Shown here: positions 10,001 to 19,600 of the stretch, in pieces
How positions within the stretch are numbered: the stretch's first letter is position 1
Layout of the letters: the number at the start of each line of letters is the position of its first letter
Program-made: the position numbers and the translations under genes
DNA from: Brevibacillus brevis
GTDB taxonomy: Bacteria; Bacillota; Bacilli; Brevibacillales; Brevibacillaceae
Reading direction: 5' to 3'
Assembly (NCBI RefSeq): GCF_900637055.1
Contig: NZ_LR134338.1
Coordinates: 3,048,001-3,112,000, forward strand
Length of the DNA stretch: 64,000 nucleotides
Notes under the pieces: model-generated
Databases searched by the model: none
The model's input: the letters and a program-made list of their open reading frames with translations, nothing else
Told to the model about the DNA's origin: nothing

Positions 10001-11969
10001 TAAACGAGGTAAATTGCAGAACACGACTGGTTGGCTGAATCTCAAAAGCATGGATCAAGGCATGAGCCATGTTTATCACACTGTGGTGCTCTACCATTAC
10101 CCCTTTTGGCTGTCCGGTAGAACCAGACGTATAGATTACGTAGGCAAGGTTATGTTCAGTGACCTTGCAAGCAACGTTGGCGATAGGTTCATTCGTTACA
10201 GGATTGCTGTCTAAACAAATGACGTTTGCCTGTGTTGTTGGCAAGCTGTCCATGAGAGACTGCTGGGTCAGCAACACATTTGTTTGCGAATCCTCGATCA
10301 TATAGGCGATGCGCTCTTGGGGGTAAGCCGGGTCAATCGGTACGTAGGCAGCTCCCGATTTTAAAACGCCGAGAATACCAATGATCATTTCAGGGGAACG
10401 ATGCACGCATATGCCGACGAGTGTATCCGGTTTTACGCCTTTACTTACGAGCTGATGGGCCAGTTGGTTTGCTCGCTCGTTTAGTTCCTTGTAGGTTAGC
10501 TCTACGTTCTTATAGGTAAGGGCAATCGCGTCTGGTGATTTCTCCACTTGTTGTTCAAACGCTTGATGAACGCACAGGCCGCTCGGATATTCCTCCACCG
10601 TCTGGTTCCACTGAACGAGAACCTGTTCACGTTCGTTTTCGCTAATTATAGAAAGGTCGGCAATCCGTTGCTTGGCGTTTTTGGCGATAGAGATCAGTAG
10701 TGAATGAAGCTGATCAAGAACTCGCTCCATTGATGGAAGCTCAAATTGACTTTCATCAAATTTGACTTTGATGTCGATTGTTTTGCCTGACGCAGCAACC
10801 AGCGTAAATGGATAATTGGTTTGCTCCTCGGAATGTACATCCACGATCGAAAGCTCACTCTCTCCACTACCGCCGCTAGCATTACCGACAGGAGTATTTT
10901 CAAAGACGAGAATGCTCTCAAACAGGGATTGTCCACGCGGCAAGTCGCTCCAGCCTTGGATTTCCACTAGTGGGGTGTATTCATACTGGCGGAAGTCGGC
11001 TTGCTGTTGTTGCAGAGATTTGAGCCAATTGATTACGCTCTCCTCCCCTTTTACCTGCACGCGGACAGGGAGTGTATTAATAAACAGACCAATCATCGTC
11101 TCGACTCCTGGCAAATCGGCAGGACGTCCGGATACAGTGGCGCCGAAAATAATGTCGTCCTGTCCGCTGTAGCGATTCAACAGCAGTGCCCATGCGCCTT
11201 GCACAATCGTGTTGACCGTCAGGCGATGTTGACGAGCCAATGTCTGTAATGATTTGGAGATTGCTTCGGAAACGGTCAGATCTAGCTCCCGATAATTTTT
11301 CTGATCAAGGTACGGATTTTTGTAAGCGCGACCGAAGGAAAGTGGCGTGGTTTCCGTAAAGCCTTGTAGATACGTGCGCCAAAACGCCTCCGCTTGCTTC
11401 AAGTCCTGCTTTTTCAGCCAGACGATGTAGTCACGGTAAGATTTAACCGGAGGAAGTTGTACAGGCTGCCCTTTGCATAGCATGTTGTACGCCGCAAACA
11501 CTTCCCCGAAAACTAGCGGCATACTCCATCCGTCTATCAGCACGTGGTGCAATGTCCACGAAAAATGAAAGGTATTACTACTCAAACGGAACAGATTTAA
11601 TCTCATCAATGGCGCTTCTTCGATATTGAAACCACGTTTGCGATCATCTTTGGTAAAGGTTTGTAGAAACGCTTCTTGTTCGGAGGAGGAAAGATGAATA
11701 ATGTCATGTTCCACCAGGGAAACCTTCAGCTCTTTCAAAACAACCTGGACGTATTCTTTTACTTTCCCGCCAATAAATCTGGTGCGAAAAATAGCGTGTC
11801 TGTCTACGAGGCATTGCCATGCCTGTTCGAATAACGGAATGTTCAAGGGACCTTGCAGCTTCAACCCCATCTGTACGATATAGGCTCCGGACTCTGGTTC
11901 CAACAAGCTGTGGAAAATGAGACCCTGCTGCAAAGGAGTAACGGGATAATACGTTTCAATGTTATTCAT
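1..11969 (-). CDS. lgrD: LgrD-like gramicidin synthetase, 5' part (Trp-D-Leu-Trp, then cut)
   Basis: The frame is open from ATG at 11967-11969 to the left edge, giving 3989 residues with no stop. Order: C-A-T, C-A-T-E, C-A-T, then a fourth C domain cut by the window. T-domain serines are near residues 998, 2059 and 3578; the E-domain HHLVIDG is near 2242. Pocket codes read aromatic, Leu, aromatic. LgrD, as I recall it, is about 5085 residues and adds Trp-D-Leu-Trp-Gly before a terminal reductase that releases the ethanolamine end. The roughly 1100 residues missing would fit the rest of the C domain, an A domain, a T domain and a reductase, but none of these are seen here. The gene lies 74 bp after the lgrC-like gene, behind a terminator-like hairpin. 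Confidence 0.9.
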   Translation of the reverse strand, partial: MNNIETYYPVTPLQQGLIFHSLLEPESGAYIVQMGLKLQGPLNIPLFEQAWQCLVDRHAIFRTRFIGGKVKEYVQVVLKELKVSLVEHDIIHLSSSEQEAFLQTFTKDDRKRGFNIEEAPLMRLNLFRLSSNTFHFSWTLHHVLIDGWSMPLVFGEVFAAYNMLCKGQPVQLPPVKSYRDYIVWLKKQDLKQAEAFWRTYLQGFTETTPLSFGRAYKNPYLDQKNYRELDLTVSEAISKSLQTLARQHRLTVNTIVQGAWALLLNRYSGQDDIIFGATVSGRPADLPGVETMIGLFINTLPVRVQVKGEESVINWLKSLQQQQADFRQYEYTPLVEIQGWSDLPRGQSLFESILVFENTPVGNASGGSGESELSIVDVHSEEQTNYPFTLVAASGKTIDIKVKFDESQFELPSMERVLDQLHSLLISIAKNAKQRIADLSIISENEREQVLVQWNQTVEEYPSGLCVHQAFEQQVEKSPDAIALTYKNVELTYKELNERANQLAHQLVSKGVKPDTLVGICVHRSPEMIIGILGVLKSGAAYVPIDPAYPQERIAYMIEDSQTNVLLTQQSLMDSLPTTQANVICLDSNPVTNEPIANVACKVTEHNLAYVIYTSGSTGQPKGVMVEHHSVINMAHALIHAFEIQPTSRVLQFTSFSFDVSVSEIVMALLSGATLVIEDRESLLPGPELIQVLQEQRITTVSMVSSVLAALPEADLPDLSTLIVGGEAPSRELVARYAVNRQFFNCYGPTEATVCSTMMRCEVGMSNPPIGRPIANATMYVLDANRQPVPIGVPGELYIGGKGLARGYWNRKEQTEERFITHPFGKEGELLYRTGDLVRYLEDGNLEFLGRMDDQVKIRGYRIELGEIENSLRQHPAVHEAVVIVREEKAGGKRLAAYLVATGDKPTAEELALFLKESLPEYMIPAGFVWLETIPLTVNGKVDRRALPVPDWGQFSTQRNYVAPRTPTEELVANIWSQVLSVERVGSYDDFFELGGHSLLATQTISRLKEAFRVDLPLRALFEYSTVNRLSELIVSMNEDKSGLSSIPLVPVSRDRHLPLSFAQQRLWFFDRLMPNSALYNIPTAVRLQGELNIEALEQSLQMIICRHESLRTTFSDINGEAVQVIHPEVDWKLSRMDIRELPDDRRDEEGQRLTKEHANKPFDLVTGPLMRAMIIQTGEQDFIFLLNVHHIIADGWSAGVLLSELFTCYQALSKSEVPQLTNLPIQYADYAAWQREWLTGDVLEKQLSYWRAKLGGAEPLLALPTDRPRPAVQSYEGNSITLMYDKELMTNLLSLSKREGTTLFMTLLAAFQVFLYRYTGKDDILVGTPVAGRSHQETEGLIGFFINTLAMRTDLSGDPSFREVLSRVRETALGAYSHQDLPFEKLVDELQLERSLSYSPLFQVMFALQNIPVQVEALDGIRILPPKGSQQVETTKFDLTLTMAETADGLSATFEYNTSLFHQNTVERMIEHFTQLLKAVAANANQAITALQLMGETEQQQVVSEWNNTRIAYSKDHCVHELVEQVAHEMPNQPAVFTRDQFITYAELNAKANQLAHYLQKQGIGQENLVGICVERSIEMLIGQLAIMKAGGAYVPMDPAYPKDRLAFMMQDAGMSIVLTQARLAEKLPAGTSQLICLDADWESIAQESTTTPTNLTTTNQLAYVIYTSGSTGTPKGVEIEHAALLNLISWHQRVYDVTSADRASQISGTAFDASVWEIWPYLTKGATLYLPEEEIRLVPEKLRDWLIHSEITISFLPTPLTESLLALDWPSHTKLRYMLTGGDKLHHYPSANLPFTLVNQYGPTENAVVATAGIVPIGAGQSFAPSIGRPIDNVQVYILDERMQPVPVGVTGELYIGGSSLARGYLNRPELTQERFVTHPFSEIDGARLYRTGDLVRYLADSNIEFIGRADDQTSIRGFRVELGEVETAILAHPAVKEAVVTVCTDHQGTKRLASYLVLEEDTEIATSDIRKALKEILPDYMVPAFFIVLDYLPLTPNGKVDRKNLPAPDFNRPELEGKFVSPTKEKEQHLAAIWKEVLGIDQIGIHDNFFELGGDSILSIQIVSRANQSGLRLTPKQLFEYQTIAELAEVVEEKEAILAEQGPIIGELPLLPIQKWFFQLPLENRHHWNQSVLLSIQAGIDQEALKQAVGHLLLQHDALRMRYTQTELGWKQEMDAPSDTIPFRIENLSHLTPDEQFNAIEKIADETQSSLNLFEGHVVQSIYFDLGQEQPNRLLIVAHHLVIDGVSWRIILEDLQNAYQQIAAGQDVKLPAKTTSYKEWADELERYANSDALENEKRYWMTKSSVESAQLPVDVTNDGENTEATTKSVSFALTSEETKALLQNVPQAYRTQINDVLLTALAKSLTRWTGNRSVFVNVEGHGREELSERIDLSRTIGWFTSMYPVHLQWDETFSVGKALLTTKEELRAIPNKGLGYGVLRYLYADQHIVDEISRIQAQVLFNYMGKIDQIVDGDSLFGWAPESSGSNLSPDAGRHHLIDVNSVVAGEQLHVTWRYSEKIHLESTIAAVANDFMDALREIIAHCATEEAGGYSPSDFPLAVLDQKSIDKHIGSDRNIEDIYTLSPLQQGMLFHSLYAQDSGDYVVQFAIHFKNLNVPVFEQAWQKVMDRHSILRTYFVWEGLEQAHQIVRKEVRVSLRQEDWRHLHSDVQDEMFTAFLEEDRRRSFDITHAPLSRWVVFRTEEESYRFVWSFHHVLLDGWSVPLVLNELFAYYASISAGQEVKLGHPQPFSQYIAWLKRQDMQEANRFWVNQLKGFHEPTALGMSKTVVTAGPKKYEEKSILLSDETSEHLQKFVREHQLTLNTLVQAAWGWILGSYSGDEEVIFGATGSGRPADLSHVETIVGSFINTLPVRISLQTNATVLDWLRDLQHRQLEIRQYEYTPLFDIQGWSELPRGSALFESILVFENYPAVQAAGQETDESNSASSSVSLEIHDVAAVEQTNYPLTLVAAPGKQVAIKLKYEQNRFDDEMIDRVLNQITQLMVTMSKSPEMHMSDVTLIDDIEREQVLIDWNRTEKEYPRDLCIHQAFEQQVAKTPENIALEYKQQALTYAELNQRANQLAHLLLAQGVQPDTTVAICVERSMEMIIGILGVLKAGAAYVPVDPAHPEERMAFMLEDSQAAVVLTQARLAEPFTKTKATVICLDEELFYEQMSAENAQADVVSTNLAYVIYTSGTTGLPKGVAVEHRSVMNMVQAYMNYFEINESSRILQFTSFGFDVSISEILQALLSGGTLVIEDRESLLPGPDLVRTLRERRITKVSMASSVLASLPVEEYPDLVCLEVGGDACSRELVAHYAKGRKFYNCYGPTEATVGTVIALLTDADNAPTIGRPFPNTKLYVLDRNLQPVPIGVPGELYIGGESLSRGYWNRPELTAERFIPNPFGQPGERLYRTGDLVRYLPDGNVDYIGRVDDQVKIRGFRIELGEIAEALRQHEAIKEAVVIAREARPGDKRLVAYLTNAMEQETSIDEIKLWLKEKLPEYMIPSHFMWLPEIRLTVNGKIDRKALPAPDWGQLSAVYVAPRTPVEEMVANVFTEILSTEKVGVHDNFFELGGHSLLATQTVSRLREIFGVELQIRTLFEYPTVEGLSEQLVMLTKQTSIKMAPPIVKVSRKEPLPLSFTQQRLWFLEQFTQGSSVNNIPSFLRIQGDLNIFAWEESLKAIIQRHESLRTRFEVRDGRPVQVIHPEDDWVMNQTDLRAMDPAEREAEVKRLAEQATLEPFDLTKGPLLRANLVQLDENDFVFLFVMHHIAADGWSMGILMSELMTNYKAFSQGVASPLTELPIQYADFAVWQREWLSGEVLDGQLEYWREKLKGSEPLLQLPTDRPRPPVQTYEGEKLSIQFGTDLLEGLRNLSGKETTTLFMTLVAAFQTLLYRYTNQEDILVGTPIAGRNKQETEQLIGYFINTLVLRTDMSGQPSFRELLARVRETALGAYAHQDVPFEKLLDELQLERSMSYSPLFQVMFIL
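1061..4237 (-). other. LgrD-like module 3: C-A-T, predicted aromatic (Trp by position), residue 17
   Basis: C domain of D-L type (DIYTLSPLQQGM; HHVLLDG near residue 2715). The A domain code is D-V-S-S-E-G-C-V-G-K: Glu at 299 and Gly at 331 set it apart from the other Trp-position pockets. The A3 core reads YTSGTTGLPKG, where all other complete A domains here have YTSGSTG. T-domain Ser3578 in LGGHSLLAT. Trp is expected from gramicidin, but the pocket leaves room for another residue. Confidence 0.55.
4238..8800 (-). other. LgrD-like module 2: C-A-T-E, predicted D-Leu, residue 16
   Basis: C domain of L-L type (LPLSFAQQRLWFFD; HHIIADG near residue 1190). The A domain code is D-A-W-F-L-G-Q-V-V-K (Leu-like). 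T-domain Ser2059 in GGDSILSIQ; E domain HHLVIDG near 2242 with EGHGREE and SRTIGWFTS. FNYMGKID replaces the FNYLGQFD of sister E domains, a mild change. Confidence 0.78.
8801..11969 (-). other. LgrD-like module 1: C-A-T, predicted Trp, residue 15
   Basis: C domain of D-L type (YYPVTPLQQGL; HHVLIDG near residue 141). The A domain code is D-V-S-S-I-G-C-V-C-K, close to that of lgrC-like module 5. YTSGSTG near 612, T-domain Ser998 in LGGHSLLAT. Trp is inferred from position and from the shared D-V-S-x-I-G-C-V pocket. Confidence 0.68.
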
Positions 11970-11983
11970 CTTCTCCTGCCCAC
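11970..11983 (-). promoter_or_regulatory. Poorly spaced ribosome binding site of the lgrD-like gene
   Basis: AGGAG lies at 11973-11977, only three bases before the ATG at 11967-11969, closer than usual. No other in-frame start nearby fits, since MNNIETYYPVTPLQQG is the expected first C domain opening. Confidence 0.55.
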
Positions 11984-11989
11984 TCCCAT

Positions 11990-12030
11990 AAAAAATTTGC
12001 CATAGAGGCGCCGTGCTTGACGCCTCTATG
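11990..12030 (-). terminator. Terminator-like hairpin between the lgrC-like and lgrD-like genes
   Basis: On the minus strand a perfect 10-bp inverted repeat, CATAGAGGCG / CGCCTCTATG (arms at 12021-12030 and 12001-12010), encloses a 10-base loop. Five bases later comes a run of six T (11990-11995). The shape is that of an intrinsic terminator with an off-centre T run. Because the lgrD-like gene follows at once, read-through must occur if it is expressed, so an attenuator or RNA-stability element is also possible. Confidence 0.6.
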
Positions 12031-12043
12031 CAGTTCGTATTCA

Positions 12044-15000
12044 TTACTTGTCTTGGATGAGATCAAGTAAGTCGGCAATCTCTTCATCATCCCAACCGAA
12101 TTCGGACAGATCACTTGTCGTTGGTGTTGCGGCCGTCTCCGTCTGACCTAGCTCGATCAATTGTCGTAGCGCATTTACATAGTAATCCGCCAAATCTTTG
12201 ACCGTTTCTTTGCGATAAATCTCTTCACTGAAGGCGATCGTGACAATCAATTGTCCCCCAACGACAGAGCTACCGAAATCCAGCAGGTGCTGACGTTCTG
12301 AATTGCGGTTGAAGTTGTCGCCTCTTGCCTCGTTTGCAAAGCCAAACAAGGATTCTGACTCATCGACTGCCTGATCAAGCTGACCGAGGTAGTTGAAGCT
12401 AATCTCTGCTTTTGGCAAAGACTTGAACTTTTCAGTCATTTCCTCGTTCAGGTAACGGAGAATTCCATAGCCGATCCCCTTGTTCGGAATGCTACGCAGC
12501 TGTTCTTTGGTCGTTTGTAGCGCTTCTTTGAGAGAGGTAGTTCCCCTCGTATCCAAGAGGATGGTATACATGCTCGTGAACCACCCCAAGGTACGGGACA
12601 GATCGACATCGTCGAAGAGCTCTTCACGTCCGTGTCCTTCCAAATGGACGAGGGAGGTTTGATTGCCAGTCCAGACGAAGATCGCTTCTGCCAATGCAGT
12701 GAGCAAGACGTCATTGATCTGAGTTTGGTAAATCGAAGGCAATTCCTGTATGAGCACTTTGGTTTCTTCCTGCGTAAGTGCAACAGAAACCATCTTGGCA
12801 GTAAGCTCTCGGTTCTTTCCGTTCTCATCATCTTTTGGCAGAGCGTTTACTTCAGTATCGAAGCTGCTTAGCCAATAATCCGCTTCCACTCGCAGGCTGT
12901 CCGATTGAGCGTACTCCGTCAATTTTTCAGCCCAATACTTGTAGGAGCTAGTCTTTGGCGGCAGTTGCACCTGCTTGCCTTGTAGCAGTTGGGAGCTGGC
13001 CTTATTCAAGTCTTCCGTAATGATGCGCCAAGACACACCATCGACTGCCAAGTGGTGAATGACGATTAGCAAGCGGCCTTCCTGTTCACTGCCCAAATCG
13101 AAATAGACGGCACGGAGCAACGGACCTTCCGAGAGATGCAAGCTTGCCTGAGCTTCCTCAGAGATTTCCCCGATGCGCTTTACTTGCTCTTCATACGGCA
13201 AATGACCCAATTCCTCTACGGTAAATGGAATGATATCTGTCCAATCCTCGTTGATTTGCTTCCATTTTCCATCCTGATGGTAGAAGCGGAGGCGGAGGGC
13301 ATCATGATGTCCGAGCAAGTGATAGAAAGCTTGTCTCAAAATCTCTGGATCGATCGGTTTAACCGTTAAAAGGACAGATTGGTTCCAGTGGTTGCGATCT
13401 GCCAATTTTTGCTCGAAGAACCAGCGCTGAATCGGCAGGAGTGGCACTTCACCTGTGACGATGCCTTGCTCGGCGAAAATGTTAACCGACTCCCCGATCG
13501 CAAGTGTCAACTCGGCAATCGTCTGATTTTCGAACAAGAGCTTCGGTGACAAGCGAATTCCAGATTGGGCTGCACGGGCCACGATCTGAATGCTTAGAAT
13601 CGAATCACCACCGAGTTCGAAGAAGTTATCGTGAATGCCGACTTGCTCTACACCTAGAACCTTTTTCCATATTTCTGCCAAAACTCTCTCGACAAACGTC
13701 TCTGGTGCAACGAATTCTCCATTACTCACGGTGTACTCCGGTACAGGTAATGCACGACGGTCTACTTTGCCATTTGGAGTGAGTGGCAGAGTATCCATGA
13801 TCACGAATGCGGCTGGTACCATGTACTCCGGCAGTTTTTCTTTGAGGTAGCTGTCGAAGTTGCCAGCTTGATCCTCTCCCCCTTCTTCAAGCACGACATA
13901 CGCGGCCAGTCGTTTCACCCCTGGCATGTCTTCCCGGGCAAGGACGATCGTTTCTTTGACAGAAGGGTGAGTGTACAGGGCGGTTTCAATCTCGCCCAGC
14001 TCGACGCGGAAACCACGGATACTCACCTGATCGTCGGCACGACCGATAAACTCGATGTTGCCGTCCGGCAGGTAGCGTACAAGGTCTCCTGTGCGGTACA
14101 TTTTTGCTCCTCGAATGTGAGCGAACGGATTTTCGACGAAGCGTTCTTGTGTCAGATCAGGACGTTTTAGATACCCGCGACCCAAGCTGTTCCCTGCGAT
14201 GTACAGTTCACCTGCAACGCCGATCGGCACGGGTTGCAGCTTTGCATCAAGAACGTATACTTGCACATTGTCGATTGGGCGTCCGATTGTTGGTGCAGCT
14301 ATCTGACCAGCTTGTACAGGAACGATGCCTGCTGTAGCTACGACGGCATTTTCCGTTGGCCCATACTGATTTACCAATGTAAATGGCAGATGAGCCGATG
14401 GATAGTGATGCAGTTTGTCACCGCCTGTCAGCATGTAGCGCAAATCTGAATCGGTCGGCCATTCAACAGACATCAAGCTCTCTGCTAATGGCGTTGGCAG
14501 GAAGCTGATCGTGATTCCTGAGCCGACGAGCCAATCACGCAGTTTTTCCGGTACGAGACGAATCTCTTCTTGTGGCAGATACAGCGTGGCTCCAGCCGTC
14601 AGATACGGCCAGATTTCCCAGACAGCGGCGTCGAATGCTGTTCCGGCGATTTGTGATGCTTTATCCTCTGGCGTGATGTTGTAAGCGTGCTTGTGCCAAT
14701 AGATGAGATTCAATAGAGCGCGTTGCTCGATTTCCACTCCTTTTGGTGTTCCGGTAGAACCGGAGGTGTAAATGACATAGGCGAGATTGTTCGTTGTCGT
14801 CGTGATTTCGGGTGATTCCGTGCACTCATTGGCAATCAAATCCCAATCGATGTCGAGACAAATAAACGCTGCATCACCTGTTGGCAATGCTTCAAGCAAG
14901 CGTTCTTGGGTCAATACGATCGGCATGTTCGTGTCATCCATCATGAAGGCAAGGCGTTCCTTTGGATAAGATGGGTCCATCGGAACAAACACGCCGCCTG

Positions 15001-16602
15001 CTTTGAGAATCCCTAATTGGCCGATCAGCATCTCGAGGGAGCGTTCGACGCAAATACCAACGAGAGTCTCTGTCGTAACCCCCTGTTGTTGCAAGTAGTT
15101 CGCCAGTTGATTCGCTTTCGAATCCAGCTCTGCGTAGGTGAGCGAGCCTTCCTCGGAGACAACTGCCAGTTGATTCGGCATTTTCCTTGTCATTTCGGTT
15201 ACTAGCTCGTGCACTGTCTTCTCATACGTGTAATTTGCAGCTGTGTTGTTCCACGCGAGTATAAGCTGTTCACGTTCATCCGGACGAAGCAGTGGTAACG
15301 CCATGATCGAACGATCAGGTTGGGCGACTATTCCCTCCAGTAAATGATGGAAATGATTCACCATTCGCTCCATCGTTGTTTGGTCGAACAAATCTGTATT
15401 GTAATCAAACGTAGCGATCAGGCCGTTTGGCGTTTCTCCCATCGTCAAGCTGATGTCGTATTTGGACATCACTTCTTGGTTCTTGCTTTCAAACGGAGCA
15501 ATCCGTATGCCCTCTAGCTCATGAGTCTGCATTTGGAAGTTTTGCAGAGCGAACATGACTTGGTAGAGCGGCGAATAGCTTAGGCTACGTTCCAACTCCA
15601 GCTCATCTATTAACTTTTCAAAGGGCAGGTCTTGATAGGTATATGCCTCCAGTGCAGACTCGCGCACTCTTGCAAGAAGTTCACGGAAGGTTGGAGCGCC
15701 AGACATATCGGTTCTCATCGCCAGCGTGTTGATGAAGAATCCTATTAATGACTCCGTTTCTTGTCTATTGCGTCCAGCAACCGGACTTCCGACGATAATG
15801 TCGTCTTGACCGCTGTAGCGATGAAGCAGGATTTGGAATGCAGCGAGCAAGGTCATAAAGAGCGTGGCGCCTTCTTGTCGGCTGAGCGTGTGTAATTTTT
15901 CCACAAGCTCCGTTGGGAAACTCGTCGTGTATAAGGCTCCATTATATGTCTGTACAGGTGGACGCGGACGATCTGTCGGTAAGGCCAATAGCGGCTCACT
16001 GCCACTCAGTTTTGCCTTCCAGTATGCGAGTTGTTGCTCCAGCGCCTCACCTTGTAGCCATTCACGCTGCCAAGCTGCAAAGTCTGCATATTGTAGTGGC
16101 ATGTCGGTGAGTTGCGGCGTTTCTTCCTTGCGAAGCGCTTCATAAATCGCAACCAGCTCTCGGATGAAAATGTTCATCGACCAGCCGTCAGATACGATAT
16201 GGTGCATGTTAAGCAGGAAGACGAAATTCTCTTCGCCGATCTGGATGATCGTGGCCCGCAGTAAAGGTCCTGTACTTAGGTCAAATGGCTTGGTAGCCTC
16301 TTCTCTCTCCAGGCGATGTACCTCGGTGTCACGCTCTTCTTCTGGTAGATCACGCAAATCAATCTTGCCCAGGCTCCACGCGATTTCTGGGTGAATGACT
16401 TGTATCGCTTCCCCGTTGATGTCAGTGAAAGTTGTTCGCAAGCTCTCGTGTCGCTCGATGATCATCTGCAGACTGCGTTCCCATGCATGGATGTTGAGGT
16501 GTCCTTGCATCCGCATGGCAGACGGGATGTTGTACAAGGCGCTGTTCGGCATTAAGCGATCCAAGAACCACAAGCGTTGCTGTGCAAATGAGAGCGGTAG
16601 AT
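12044..16602 (-). other. LgrC-like module 6: C-A-T-E plus acidic docking tail, predicted D-Leu, residue 14
   Basis: C domain of L-L type (HHIVSDG near residue 6352). The A domain code is D-A-W-F-L-G-Q-V-V-K (Leu-like). T-domain Ser7219; E domain has HHLAVDG near 7401, EGHGREE and SRTLGWFTS. The last residues (WDDEEIADLLDLIQDK) form an acidic amphipathic tail typical of donor docking segments. Confidence 0.78.
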
Positions 16603-19600
16603 GCTGGTTGCGAGAAACGGGTGCAAGTGGAATGCTGGCAACATTCGATTTGGCTTCCAGTAGTCCGGTTACCTTTTCGCTCATTTGTGCCACGTTCGGA
16701 TTTTCGAACAAGGCACGGAGTGGTACTTCCACACCAAATGTTTCTTTCAGGCGGGAAACGGTTTGGGTAGCCAAGAGTGAATGTCCACCCAGATCAAAGA
16801 AGTCATCGTGGATTCCAATTCCCTCAACGGAAAGAACCTGCGACCAAATATGGGCAACGATTTCCTCTGTTGGTGTACGCGGTGCCACATATTCTTTCTC
16901 TGTCTCCCCTTGTCCCCAATCCGGTGCTGGAAGGGCGCGGCGATTTACTTTCCCGTTGACCGTGAGCGGAATCTCTGCCATCCATACGTAACCTGCTGGA
17001 ACCATGTATTCTGGCAGGGTCTCTTTCAGGTAGTGTATAAGCTCAGCTTCACCCGGTTGTTGTTCGTTCGCTGCAACGAGATAAGCTGCCAAACGCTTGT
17101 CGCCTTCCCGATCCTCACGCGCGATAACGACGACATTCTGAACGGCTGGATGCTGTCTGAGTCTATTCTCGATTTCGCCCAGCTCGATTCGATAACCGCG
17201 AATTTTGACTTGGTCGTCGATTCGTCCGAGGAATTCGAGCTGTCCGTCTTCCGTATAGCGAACCAGGTCCCCAGTCCGGTAGAGGCGTTCTCCTTCCTTG
17301 CCGAACGGATGAGTGATAAAGCGTTCTTTCGTAAGCTCAGGACGATTCCAGTACCCTCTGGCTATTCCTTTTCCGCCGATGTACAGCTCGCCTGGTACGC
17401 CGATTGCCACAGGTTGCCGGTTTGCATCCAGTACATACACTTCCACATTAGCAATGGGTCGGCCGATTGACGGATTTTTTTCGTTATTCTCACAACGTAT
17501 GAGAGTAGCGGTGACGGTTGTTTCTGTTGGTCCGTAGCAGTTAAAGAACTCGAGATCCTTCGCGTGACGGGCGACAAGCTCACGGCTTAACGCTTCTCCG
17601 CCGACAATCAGAGTCTTCAGGTCTGGCAAATCCGCTTGTGGCAAGGCAGATACTACGGAGGCAGCCATTGTCACGATCGTGATGCGTTGTTCCTGCAGGA
17701 CTTGGATCAACTCCGGACCAGGTAAAAGTAATTCGCGATCCTCAATGACTAGCGTGGCGCCAGCGAGCAGGGTCATAGCGATCTCGGAGACAGAAACATC
17801 AAAGCTAAAGGATGTGAATTGCAAAACCCGGCTCGTCTCATCGATTTGGAACGAATGGATCAGGGCATGTGTCAAATTGATCACGGAGTGGTGCTCGACC
17901 ATCACCCCTTTGGGCAATCCAGTTGATCCAGAAGTATAGATGACGTAGGCGAGATGATGCTCGTTGACGCTGCTATCCACGTTTGTGGTTGGCTCCTCTG
18001 CCAGTTCATCGCTATCAAGGCAAATGATCTGGTTAGAAGGGACTGGCAGCATGTCTTTCAGCGATTCTTGCGTCAACAAAATGTTCGCTTGCGAATCTTC
18101 GATCATGTAGGCAATGCGATCTTGCGGATGCGCCGGATCAATAGGCACATAAGCAGCCCCTGCTTTCATCACACCGAGGAAAGCAATGATCATCTCGAAA
18201 GAGCGATCGACGCAAATGCCAACTAGCTTATCCGGTTGCACACCCATTGCAATCAGTCTGTGTGCCAGCTGGTTTGCACGTTTGTTTAGCTCGGCATAAG
18301 TCAACTCCGTCTTCTTGTAGACGAGTGCAATCGCATCAGGTGTCTTTTCCACTTGTTTCTCGAATGCCTGATGGACGCAAAGCTGGGTCGGATAATCCAC
18401 GCTCGTGTCATTCCATTCGACTAATACCTGTTGGCGCTCGCTTTCACTGATCATCGACACCTCTGCAAGGCACTGTTCAGGTTTTGCCATCATGGATTCG
18501 AGCAAGTAAGACATCTGGTGCAGTACACGTTCGATATTTTCAGACGCAAATCGGTTTTGCTCGTATTTGATCTTAAGGATGAACTCTTTACCCGGACCGC
18601 AGACAACGGTGATTGGATAATTCGTTTGTTCCATTGTCTCCACGTCAGATAATTGCAGTTCATAATGTTCATCTTTTACCGATTCACCAATCGGGTAGTT
18701 CTCAAAAATGAAGATGCTCTCGAACAGGGCAGCATTACGCGCCATTTCACTCCAGCCTTGGATGTCAACCAACGGCGTGTACTCAAACTGGCGCAGCTCC
18801 ACTTGATGTTCTTGAATCTCGCGTAGCCATTCCCGCACCGATTTGTTCGCATCTATCAAAACACGAATCGGCAGAGTGTTAATGAAGAGACCAACCATGC
18901 CCTCTACGGTAGGGAGATCAGCCGGTCGACCGGAAACGGTTGCACCGAAGACGACATCATCCGTTGCGGCGTATCGGCTCAGGATGAGAGCCCATGCTCC
19001 TTGGACAAGCGTATTCAATGTCAACTGATGGGTACGGACAAAGGCTTGCAAACGTGAAGTCATTTCCGCCGATAAGCGAATTTCTTTCTCTTCGTACACT
19101 TTCGGCATTTTTTCCTGGCCGCCTGAGTGGTTACTCATCGCTAATGGTGTAGACTCTTGGAAGTTTTTAAGCTGTTCGCGCCAAAAATGTTCGGCAGCAC
19201 GCAAGTCTTGGCGCTGTACCCAATCGATGTACGCAGAGAATGGTTGGACGAAGCTGTACGAAACCTCTCGATCTTCCGCTATGGCCACATAAGCACTAAA
19301 CCAGTCTTTTAGTACAATCGGGACGCTCCAACCATCTAGCAATACATGATGGAAGCTCCACGTGAAGCGATAAATTCCCTCACGTAAGTGGAACAACGTC
19401 CAACGCATAAGTGGTGGGGAAGCAATCTCGAAATTGCGTCTACGGTCAGCTTCTAGATAGTGAGCCAGTTCCGCTTTTTGCTGCTCCGTCGTCAAATGGC
19501 GAAGGTCGATTTTTTCTACAGATGCTTTTACTTGTTTGCGTACAATCTGATGAGCCTCTAAACCTTCCCAAACAAAGTAGGTACGTAGAATCGGATGTCG

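Noticed and set aside
11970..12043. Promoter for the lgrD-like gene in the 74-bp gap
   Set aside because: No convincing -35/-10 pair is seen; the AT-rich run is explained by the T tract of the hairpin.
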